Shown piece after piece: positions 24,843 through 33,159 of a DNA stretch of 45,079 nucleotides. The notes under the pieces were generated by a model. The model did no database searches. It was not told the origin of the DNA and was given only the letters and a program-made list of their open reading frames with translations. The translations under genes were made by a program, and so were the position numbers. Each line of letters begins with the position of its first letter. The stretch's first letter is position 1. This DNA comes from Actinomycetota bacterium (GTDB lineage: Bacteria; Actinomycetota; Acidimicrobiia; Acidimicrobiales; Ilumatobacteraceae): the NCBI GenBank assembly GCA_963169665.1, contig CAUJET010000179.1, positions 1 through 45,079 of the forward strand, read 5' to 3'.

Positions 24843-27482
24843 TCAGGTGCTGCTCGACCAGGCGTCGAGCTCGGTGCGCACCTGGGCGGCGAGCTCGACG
24901 ACCACGTCTGCGGCCAGCCGATCGTGCTCGAACTCGTGGCACGCCGTCGCGAGCGATGCGGCGCCGAGCAGACGCGCGCTGGACGTGAGGGTGTGCACCA
25001 AGCGGTGCAGGCCGTCGCGGTCGCCCGCGGCACCGGTGGCGACGATGCCGTCGATGCGCGCCGGGAGCTCCACCAGGAACGTGTCGATGAGATCGACGAC
25101 CGTGCTCCGGTCACCGAGCTCGCCGGCCAGCACGTCGAGGGCATCCACGTCGACGGCCGCCTCGACCAGCGCTGACGGATCGTCGGTCGCGGTGACCAGC
25201 GAGGTGCTCTCGGAGATGGGCGCGTCGGCGATCGGGTCGACGACGATGGTCGCCGCCGCGGTCGCGGGTGCTGCTGCGACCGGCGACTCGCGCCGTGCGG
25301 CACGCGCCGCCCTGATCGCGGCTCGCACGGGACCGACCCGTTCGAACGCCGCGGTCAGATCGGCAAGGCTCACCGGCTTGGGGACGTAGTCGTCCATGCC
25401 CGCCTCGAGACAGCTGGCCCGATCACCGAGCGACGCGCTCGCGGTGACCCCGACGATCGCCACGTGGCGCCCGCCGCCGGTGGGCGATGCCTCGGTCGTG
25501 CGGATCCGACGGGTGGTCTCCAGTCCGTCGATGCCCGGCAGGTGGTAGTCCATGAGGACGACCTCGACGTCGGCGCCCAGTTCGGTCGCGAGGTAGGCCA
25601 GGCCGTCCTCGCCGCTGCCCGCGATCTCGCAGTCGTATCCCATGCTCTTCAGCTGAGCCCGCGCCAGTTGCTGGTTGACCGCGTTGTCCTCGATCACCAA
25701 CACCGACGGTCCGACGACGACGGCAGCAACGGCAGCAGCGGCGTCCGGCTCCGATGTGCTCCCCCCGTCGCCGAGCGGCACCGGGGCGACGCTCGCCAGG
25801 TCGCTCGAATCGAGTACGGGGGTGAGGTGCTCCTGCTCGGACGCGATCTGCAGCGGCAGCCGGATGCGGAACGTCGACCCGACACCCATCGTGCTCGAGA
25901 CGTCGACCGTGCCGTCGAGCAGTCCGACGATGCGACGGACGATCGACAAGCCGAGGCCTGCACCCGCGCTGCGTCCGGCCGTCGACGCGGAACGGAAGGG
26001 TTCGAAGATCTTGGTGAGCTCGTCGGGAGGGATGCCGGCACCGGAGTCGGCGACCTCCAGCACGAGCCAGTCGTTGCCCTCGATCGCCGCGAGCACGCGC
26101 ACACGGCCGACCGAGGTGAACTTCACCGCGTTGCCGACGAGGTTCGACATGACCTGACGCAACCGAACCGGGTCGGAACGGATGAGCGCTGGGATCGCCG
26201 TGTCGACGAGTGCGTTCACCTCCACCCCAGGCGTCGCGACGGTCCTCGCGATCGAGACCACGTCGTCGAGCAGCGACCGCAGATCGACCGGGTCCATCTC
26301 GAGCGAGACCGAGTCGAGCTCGAGCCGCGAGCTGGCGAGCAGGTCGTCGACCACGCGGGTGAGGTCGCGAACCTGACGATTGATCGTGCCCGCGAGCGCT
26401 CGCTCGGCCTCCGGGAGCGCGCTGGTGGCGAGGAGCTCGGAGATGCCCTGCACGGCGTGGAGGGGGTTCCGCAGTTCGTGGCTCACCGTGGCGAGCATCC
26501 GCGAGCGCAGCTCCGCCTCGTCGAGCGCGTCGTCGCGGCTCGCCCGCAACGCCTCCACCATCGCCCGCTGTTCGGTGACGTTGCGTGACGTGATGACGAT
26601 GCCGGCGATGTCCGGGTCGTCGAGCAGGTTCACCGCATGCACCTCGAGGATCTCGACGGTGTTGCCGGCGGACATCACCGTGAACTCGCCCGTGACCGTC
26701 TCGCCGGGGTGGGCCAACACCTCGCTCTGGAGCGCCAACACCTTCGGTATGTCGTCGGGCACCAGGAGGTCGAAGATGCTGCGCGACTCCCAGAACTCCT
26801 TCGGATACCCCATGATCGGCTTGTATCGACCGGTCGTCTCGAGCAGCCGACCCTCGCCGTCGATGAGGCTGATGGTGTCGTGGATGTTCTCGATCAGCTT
26901 GCGGAGCATCCCGTCGCCGACGGGTGCGCGCTCCACGATCGGTGTGATCGCCCCGAGCAGGGCGACACAGCGTCCGTCGTGGTGGATCGGCGTCACCTGT
27001 AGCCGCGCCCGGGCAGTGGTGCCGTCCCGACGCACGTAGGTCTTCTCGGTGCTGTACTGCTCGAGGTCGCCGGCGACGAGCCGCTGCATGTAGGCCTGGG
27101 TCCAGGCCCGGTCGACCTCCTGTGTGGTCCTGGCGACGTCGAGTTGGTCGAGTTCGTCCGGGGCGTACCCGAGGAACCGGAGGTACGCAGCGTTGCCGGC
27201 GAGCTGGCGGCCCGTGGTGCTGACGAGCGACAGCGGCACTGCGGAGCGTTCGAACACCGTCCGCCAGAGCGAACCCATCGGGAGGCCGGCGACGGCGTCG
27301 CTGTCGGAGGAGTCCACGCCGCCCATGATGCCCCCCGCCGCCGAGACCGTCGGGGACGCCCCGTCGTCGGTTCCCACCTGGCCGGGAACACCGAGGGTGG
27401 GCGCGACGGCGTCGACCGGATCGGGGTGGATGGGCTGAGCCGGTGCGGACACGCGGTCAGCCTGAGCAGGCGGGATCAACAT
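24843..27482 (-). CDS. Hybrid sensor histidine kinase (PAS-PAS-HisKA-HATPase-REC-HPt)
   Basis: 879 residues with no membrane helix, so it senses cytoplasmic signals. Two PAS domains (~70-180, FLGYAPDELDQLDV; ~195-310, DTISLIDGEGRLLETTGRYK). HisKA with His335 in ATVSHELRNPLHAV. HATPase_c with the N box LVGNAVKFTSVG and G boxes DSGAGIPPDE and GAGLGLSIV. Receiver domain with Asp645 in LMDYHLPGIDG and Lys in YVPKPVSL. C-terminal HPt domain with His830 in LVHTLTSSARLLGA. This is a complete phosphorelay in one chain, able to pass phosphate to an external regulator such as the adjacent OmpR-type protein (inference). The start is uncertain: ATG 27482, or GTG 27452, which has CAGGCT 6 nt upstream. Confidence 0.93.
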   Translation of the reverse strand: MLIPPAQADRVSAPAQPIHPDPVDAVAPTLGVPGQVGTDDGASPTVSAAGGIMGGVDSSDSDAVAGLPMGSLWRTVFERSAVPLSLVSTTGRQLAGNAAYLRFLGYAPDELDQLDVARTTQEVDRAWTQAYMQRLVAGDLEQYSTEKTYVRRDGTTARARLQVTPIHHDGRCVALLGAITPIVERAPVGDGMLRKLIENIHDTISLIDGEGRLLETTGRYKPIMGYPKEFWESRSIFDLLVPDDIPKVLALQSEVLAHPGETVTGEFTVMSAGNTVEILEVHAVNLLDDPDIAGIVITSRNVTEQRAMVEALRASRDDALDEAELRSRMLATVSHELRNPLHAVQGISELLATSALPEAERALAGTINRQVRDLTRVVDDLLASSRLELDSVSLEMDPVDLRSLLDDVVSIARTVATPGVEVNALVDTAIPALIRSDPVRLRQVMSNLVGNAVKFTSVGRVRVLAAIEGNDWLVLEVADSGAGIPPDELTKIFEPFRSASTAGRSAGAGLGLSIVRRIVGLLDGTVDVSSTMGVGSTFRIRLPLQIASEQEHLTPVLDSSDLASVAPVPLGDGGSTSEPDAAAAVAAVVVGPSVLVIEDNAVNQQLARAQLKSMGYDCEIAGSGEDGLAYLATELGADVEVVLMDYHLPGIDGLETTRRIRTTEASPTGGGRHVAIVGVTASASLGDRASCLEAGMDDYVPKPVSLADLTAAFERVGPVRAAIRAARAARRESPVAAAPATAAATIVVDPIADAPISESTSLVTATDDPSALVEAAVDVDALDVLAGELGDRSTVVDLIDTFLVELPARIDGIVATGAAGDRDGLHRLVHTLTSSARLLGAASLATACHEFEHDRLAADVVVELAAQVRTELDAWSSST

Positions 27483-27495
27483 GGGATACGCGGAC

Positions 27496-27605
27496 GATCA
27501 AGTTCCGATGAGTGACCGTCCGGAGTTGCCCCACCACGGTCCACCAGGTGCGGAGATCCGGAGATCAAGTTCAGATCAAGCCGAATCAACGTTCGGTCAG
27601 GTTCG
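27496..27605. promoter_or_regulatory. Helically phased TCAA repeats between two kinase genes
   Basis: TCAAGTTC-like half-sites begin at 27565, 27576, 27586 and 27597 (spacings 11, 10, 11), with another GATCAAGTTC at 27496. Same-face tandem sites near 11-bp spacing are how OmpR-family regulators usually bind. Located between the divergent kinases, next to an OmpR-type regulator gene. Confidence 0.45.
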
Positions 27606-27651
27606 ATCGGACGCTCTTGCCGACCGCGGCCGGTGGCCGCAGACTGCTCGG

Positions 27652-28902
27652 ATGGCCCCGGACGTCGTCGCCTCTGCGAACGACGTCGTCGCGCGCCTCG
27701 CCCTCCAGCTGGTGATGTCGAGTGATGACGACCTCGACGAGGTGATCGTCGACGTGCTCCGCAGCCTCGGCCATCTGGAGGACGCCGACCGGGCCTACAT
27801 CACGATGTACGAGGTCGACGGCACGTTCCGCAACAGCCACGAGTGGTGCCGCCCAGGCGTCGAATCGCACCAGGAGACGATCCACAACCTGTATGCGTCG
27901 GACTTCCCGTGGTCGGTGGGTCTGGCTCAGCGGGGCGAGGTGCTGAATGCCGCCACCCTCGACGAGATGCTCCCCGATGGCGTCGCCGAGTACGACTCGT
28001 TCCTGCCGTTCGGCGTGAAGTCGGTGCTGCAGGTGCCCATGCACGTGCGCGGCACGCTGCGCTTCCTGATCGGCTTCAACCACCTCCGCGAGGCACGTCG
28101 GTGGAGCGACGAGACCGTCGCGATCGTCGGAGCCATCGCCGATGCGATCGCCGTGGTGCTCTCCCGGCGAGACACCGAGCGCGACATCCGTTCGGCCCGC
28201 GACGAGGCCGAACGGGCCAGCCGCGCGAAGGACGAGTTCATCGCCCGGATGAGTCACGAGCTGCGCACGCCGCTCCACGCCATCCTCGGCTTCGCCGAAC
28301 TGTTGCGCCTCGAGGCCACCTCGGAGTCCGCTGCGACCTCGATCGACCAGATCGAGGCGAGCGGCCGCCGCCTGCTCACCTTCGTCGAGGACCTGCTCGA
28401 CATCGGGCGCGTCGCCTCCGGCGAGCACTCGGTGACGATCGGCCCGCTGCCCCTCCGGTTCGCCGTCGAGCGTGCGCTGGTCGAGCTCCGCTCGATCGCG
28501 GCGACCCGCGGCGTCAAGGTGTACCTCGGCGGGACGCTGAACGGCGTGGTCGTCCGGGCGGACGAGCACATGCTGCGCAAGGTGCTCAACAACCTCGTGT
28601 CCAACGCGCTCAAGTACGGCTGGAGCGGCGGGGTGATCGAGATCGACGCCTTCGTGGCCGACGGGGTGTGCCGCCTCACCGTCCGCGATCACGGTCCGGG
28701 CATCGCACCGGACGAGATCGAGCGGGCGTTCGGCTCCTTCGTCCGCCTCGGCGACGACCAGACCGGCGAGTCCGGGATGGGCATCGGCCTCACGATGTCG
28801 CGTTCCTACATGGAACAGATGGGCGGCACGCTCGAACTCGAGAGCAGCCTGGGCGAGGGCACGACCGCGATCGTGACCCTGCCGGTCTCCGTCGAGATCT
28901 GA
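27652..28902 (+). CDS. GAF-type sensor histidine kinase
   Basis: 416 residues, soluble. Residues ~20-170 form a GAF domain (DADRAYITMYEVDGTFRNSH, GVKSVLQVPMHVRGTLRFLI). A short coiled linker (DIRSARDEAERASRAKDEFI) leads to HisKA with His202 in ARMSHELRTPLHAI. HATPase_c follows with N box LNNLVSNALKYG, RDHGPGIAPDE and GMGIGLTMSRSY. There is no receiver domain. ATG 27652 was chosen because it starts the GAF-associated helix; the frame open to 27481 would translate the phased repeat region. CAGACT lies 6 nt upstream, close to the leaderless pattern. Likely feeds the neighbouring OmpR-type regulator (inference). Confidence 0.9.
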   Translation: MAPDVVASANDVVARLALQLVMSSDDDLDEVIVDVLRSLGHLEDADRAYITMYEVDGTFRNSHEWCRPGVESHQETIHNLYASDFPWSVGLAQRGEVLNAATLDEMLPDGVAEYDSFLPFGVKSVLQVPMHVRGTLRFLIGFNHLREARRWSDETVAIVGAIADAIAVVLSRRDTERDIRSARDEAERASRAKDEFIARMSHELRTPLHAILGFAELLRLEATSESAATSIDQIEASGRRLLTFVEDLLDIGRVASGEHSVTIGPLPLRFAVERALVELRSIAATRGVKVYLGGTLNGVVVRADEHMLRKVLNNLVSNALKYGWSGGVIEIDAFVADGVCRLTVRDHGPGIAPDEIERAFGSFVRLGDDQTGESGMGIGLTMSRSYMEQMGGTLELESSLGEGTTAIVTLPVSVEI

Positions 28903-28984
28903 CCCGTCGCGAGCCGGACCCGCTGGGGTGCCGCGCCGGGACCCGGCGGCCAGCGTCCCGGATCGGCCGTCGGTGGTCGGACGC

Positions 28985-29374
28985 TCAGGCGGCGACGAGG
29001 ACGCCGGCGGGCACGAGGACCTGCGGCTGCGGCTCCCACGGCGCGGCCGAGGTCGACGGCACGAACGACTCGCGTGCGGCGCTCGACGCCAGGGTCGCCT
29101 CGTCCCACCACGCGAGCGGGGAGCGGTCGTCGGTGAGCGGGTGCCAGAGGATGGCGAGGTCGCTGAGCCCGGCCTGGACGAGGCGGTCGACCGCCCACAC
29201 CCAGAACGTGGCGAGGGTCTCGTGGTAGCCGTCGTGGACGTCGCCACCGGCGACGTGATCCAGCTTGGCGGGCACCAGGGCGGGGCGGGCACCGCGCAGG
29301 GCGTCGAGCGCGGCAGCCGGACCGGCGTCGCGAACGGCCACGGTGAGGGTGCGGAGGAGTTCGACGTGTTCCAT
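28985..29374 (-). CDS. Hypothetical protein divergent from Lrp regulator
   Basis: 129 residues, not recognised. Starts MEHVELLRTLTVAVRDAGPA; central part is rich in Trp/His/Asp (YHETLATFWVWAVDRLVQAG, AILWHPLTDDRSPLAWWDE); ends in a hydrophobic tail (VLVPAGVLVAA). Predicted mostly helical and cytosolic, no signal peptide. It is divergently transcribed from the Lrp/AsnC gene with a 62-bp region containing two dyads, so it is a natural candidate target of that regulator (inference). Confidence 0.65.
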   Translation of the reverse strand: MEHVELLRTLTVAVRDAGPAAALDALRGARPALVPAKLDHVAGGDVHDGYHETLATFWVWAVDRLVQAGLSDLAILWHPLTDDRSPLAWWDEATLASSAARESFVPSTSAAPWEPQPQVLVPAGVLVAA

Positions 29375-29382
29375 GACGCACA

Positions 29383-29409
29383 GTGAAACGCAGGTCACGG
29401 TGCGTTCAC
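29383..29409. promoter_or_regulatory. Inverted repeat, candidate Lrp operator 1
   Basis: GTGAAACGCA (29383-29392) faces TGCGTTCAC (29401-29409) across 8 bp; the arms match apart from one extra A. It sits just upstream of the ATG at 29374 of the divergent hypothetical gene. Confidence 0.45.
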
Positions 29410-29411
29410 CG

Positions 29412-29436
29412 CTGATCTTCTGCAAGAATCGATCAG
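29412..29436. promoter_or_regulatory. Dyad abutting lrp-like ATG, candidate operator 2
   Basis: CTGATC-TTCT-GCA-AGAA-TC-GATCAG: nested inverted repeats (CTGATC/GATCAG and TTCT/AGAA) ending exactly at the base before ATG 29437. Fits autoregulation by the Lrp-like product. Confidence 0.45.
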
Positions 29437-29883
29437 ATGAATGCGGAAAACGTCGCACTTGATCGCATCGACCGGGAAATCCTCGGGATTCTGCGAACTG
29501 ACGCCCGAATCGGATGGAGCGAGCTCGGGGCGAGAGTACGTCTGTCGCCCAACGCGGCGGCCGACCGGGTGCGCCGCCTCGTGCGCACGGGCGTGATCCG
29601 TCGCTTCACCGTCGAGGTCGATCAGGCGCGGCTCGGCCGCACGCTCGAAGCCGTGATCGACGTGCGCATCGATCCGCACGGCGACGGCAGCGCCCGCTTC
29701 CGCGACGGGGCGCTGCAGTGCGAGGAGGTCACCTGGCTGGCCCACGTGACCGGCCGCACCGACTTCCAGGTGCACGCCTCGTGCAACGGCACCGCGGGCC
29801 TCAATGCGCTGTTGACCAGGTTCCGCGACGAGTTCGGTGCGTTGGAGACGCTCACGACAGTTGTTCTCGAACGGCCCCTCTGA
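29437..29883 (+). CDS. Lrp/AsnC family transcriptional regulator
   Basis: 148 residues: N-terminal AsnC-type winged helix (LDRIDREILGILRTDARIGW, LSPNAAADRVRRLVRTGVI) and C-terminal RAM ligand-binding domain (VIDVRIDPHGDGSARFRDGA, LAHVTGRTDFQVHASC). Such proteins form octamers and respond to amino acids or related ligands. It lacks an obvious Shine-Dalgarno; AAGAAT lies 7 nt before the ATG. The last codons (ERPL-stop) lie within the first copy of a duplicated hairpin element, so the C-terminus has been shaped by that repeat. Confidence 0.92.
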   Translation: MNAENVALDRIDREILGILRTDARIGWSELGARVRLSPNAAADRVRRLVRTGVIRRFTVEVDQARLGRTLEAVIDVRIDPHGDGSARFRDGALQCEEVTWLAHVTGRTDFQVHASCNGTAGLNALLTRFRDEFGALETLTTVVLERPL

Positions 29884-29986
29884 TCACGCGAGACGCGCCA
29901 ACGCACCAGGCCGTTCGAGTCGTCAGCCCGTGCTCGAACGGCCCCTCTGAACGACCAGGACAGAACAGACCACCGGGCCGTTCGAG
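29867..29986 (+). repeat. Two tandem long hairpin elements (66-bp period)
   Basis: CTCGAACGGCCCCTCTGA occurs at 29867-29884 and 29933-29950. Each is followed by the inverted arm GGCCGTTCGAG, at 29909-29919 and 29976-29986, giving stems of 11-12 bp with ~30-nt loops. Loop sequences differ. The first copy contains the stop codon of the Lrp-like gene. Could act as terminator, mRNA 3' stabiliser or a REP-like mobile element. Confidence 0.8.
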
Positions 29987-30026
29987 TCCCGCTGGACACC
30001 GCGAGCGGGGCGGGTCGGGTTGCCCG

Positions 30027-30049
30027 TTAGCAGTCGGAGGTCTAGAGTG

Positions 30050-30053
<4 letters not shown>
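30027..30053 (+). promoter_or_regulatory. CIRCE operator 1 (HrcA site) upstream of groEL
   Basis: TTAGCAGTC-N9-GAGTGCTAG matches the CIRCE consensus TTAGCACTC-N9-GAGTGCTAA at 8 of 9 positions in each arm. HrcA represses groE genes through this element until heat stress. Confidence 0.9.
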
Positions 30054-31772
<1,719 letters not shown>

Positions 31773-31783
31773 TCGATCCCGGT

Positions 31784-31818
31784 CCGCCGGTCGGTCCGCG
31801 AGAGCGACCGGCCGGCGG
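31784..31818 (+). terminator. First hairpin after groEL
   Basis: CCGCCGGTCGGTC (31784-31796) pairs with GACCGGCCGGCGG (31806-31818), 13 bp with one G-U. No U-tract. Confidence 0.5.
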
Positions 31819-31881
31819 TACCGGTCTCGCTCGAAGCGCACGGTCGATCCACGAGGGTCGAAGAACAAGATCGACAACGTC

Positions 31882-31913
31882 GAAGGCCCCGGGCTCACGC
31901 CCGGGGCCTTCGT
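31882..31913 (+). terminator. Strong hairpin terminator downstream of groEL
   Basis: A perfect 14-bp stem (31882-31895 with 31900-31913) around a TCAC loop, GC-rich with A/T at the base. It is followed by TCGTCGTC rather than a pure U-tract. It faces the convergent small gene at 31967 and may terminate both. Confidence 0.8.
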
Positions 31914-31966
31914 CGTCGTCAGCAGCGTTCGTGGCTGGTGGAGAGCTCCTCTGTTCGGCGAACCGA

Positions 31967-32332
31967 TCAGGCGAACGCGAGCTGGCGATCCTCGGGGTGT
32001 ACCGGAGGCTGGTCGATCAGACCCTGCGCGGCCTCGTCGGCCAGCCACGGGGTGATCTCGGTGTCGGCATCGATCACGACGCACACGTCGCCGGTCGCGA
32101 TGCGCCGACCCAGATCCTCCTGGGCGTCGCGATCGGGGCCGGCGACGGCGAGCGCGTCGGCGAAGGGCACGGCGAGCAGCAGCGTGCGGTCCGTCGACTG
32201 GCCATCGACCACCACGATCTCGATCGACCGGGCGGCGCCGTGCTGGAGACGCTGGTGACGCAACTCCCACAGGCGGCGGGAGATGCTGTGCTCCTCGTTC
32301 TCGGTGACGACCACGAAACTGACCTTGCTCAT
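31967..32332 (-). CDS. Half-length GT2-like glycosyltransferase domain protein
   Basis: 121 residues resembling only the nucleotide-sugar-binding half of a GT-A family 2 glycosyltransferase: start strand VSFVVVTENEEHSISRRLWE, then SIEIVVVDGQSTDRTLLLA, and a DxD-like VCVVIDADTEITPWL. The acceptor half is absent; the frame ends shortly after at DRQLAFA. Either a truncated remnant or a stand-alone small protein. CACGAT lies 7 nt before ATG 32332, and the reading frame is intact, favouring expression. Convergent with groEL and divergent from the lipoprotein gene. Confidence 0.6.
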   Translation of the reverse strand: MSKVSFVVVTENEEHSISRRLWELRHQRLQHGAARSIEIVVVDGQSTDRTLLLAVPFADALAVAGPDRDAQEDLGRRIATGDVCVVIDADTEITPWLADEAAQGLIDQPPVHPEDRQLAFA

Positions 32333-32356
32333 GGCCACGATCGTGCAGGCCCCAGA

Positions 32357-32397
32357 TCAACGGGAGTTCAAGTCGGCGCCGGGTGGGGGTCAAGTTT
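32357..32397. promoter_or_regulatory. Phased TCAA repeats upstream of lipoprotein/FtsH-like operon
   Basis: TCAA half-sites begin at 32357, 32368 and 32390 (spacings 11 and 22). TTCAAGTC and TCAAGTTTCC resemble the repeats between the kinase genes at 27562-27605. A shared OmpR-type regulator is possible. Confidence 0.4.
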
Positions 32398-32508
32398 CCC
32401 CGTGTGCACGGCGATGTGTGACATCCAGTCGACAGCCATGAGATTCGGCGGATTTCCCGGCCGCACTGATGACGGCCGCGGCGGCCATCTGCCACGATGT
32501 GCACCTCC

Positions 32509-33159
32509 ATGAAGGCCATCCGACGCAGACCGCTCGCCGTCATCGGCCTGGCCGGCGGGCTGCTCGCCGGGCCGGCGCTCGCCGGCTGCGGTGAACCCGA
32601 GTACCAGTACCCGCACGACTCGGCCGAGGGGGTGTACTTCAAGGTGCCCCGCTCGTGGACCGTGTTCGACGAGACCGAGACGTTCTACGAGGACCGCGTC
32701 GACGGCGGGTCGACCGCCCAGCCCGTCAGGGTGTGGGTCCTCGACTCCAACCGTCCGGCCGACCCCGCCAACCTCGACGACGCCAACGGCGACGAGCCCG
32801 TCGGCATCGCCCAGATCATCGCGCTGAGCCCCGGCCTCGCCGAGAACGTCTCCATCTCGTCGGTGCGCTCGATCGGGTTCGAGTTCGATCCCGTGGCGCC
32901 CGCCACCGGCCTCGAGGACACGTGGGAGGTCGTGATCGACCAACAGATGCGCACCGAGGACGGGATCAGCGGAGCCGTCGCCGTGTTCAACTACCGCGAC
33001 ACCGCCGACGACCCCTGGCTGTCGCAGGCCCGCGAGGTCTTCCTCGATCCCACCCGCCAGCGTGTCTACCTGCTCGACGTCTACTGCAGTTCGAGCTGCT
33101 TCGAGCAGCACCAGGACGACATCTACGACATCATCGATTCCTGGAGGATCGACCTGTGA
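32509..33159 (+). CDS. Predicted lipoprotein, partner of FtsH-like protease
   Basis: 216 residues. Signal peptide with lipobox (LLAGPALAGC) ending at about Cys22; start ATG 32509 or in-frame ATG 32497. The mature part begins with GVYFKVPRSWTVFDETETFY, a pattern of small PsbP/DUF-type lipoproteins in actinobacteria, and contains a closely spaced Cys pair near the end (LLDVYCSSSCFEQHQ) that could form a disulfide. Function unknown. Its stop TGA overlaps the GTG of the AAA+ protease gene (GTGA), so the two are translationally coupled and probably work together. Confidence 0.82.
   Translation: MKAIRRRPLAVIGLAGGLLAGPALAGCGEPEYQYPHDSAEGVYFKVPRSWTVFDETETFYEDRVDGGSTAQPVRVWVLDSNRPADPANLDDANGDEPVGIAQIIALSPGLAENVSISSVRSIGFEFDPVAPATGLEDTWEVVIDQQMRTEDGISGAVAVFNYRDTADDPWLSQAREVFLDPTRQRVYLLDVYCSSSCFEQHQDDIYDIIDSWRIDL

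Noticed and set aside
29867..29986. CRISPR-like repeat
   Set aside because: Only two units, each with internal dyad and overlapping a stop codon; no leader, no further spacers and no cas genes.
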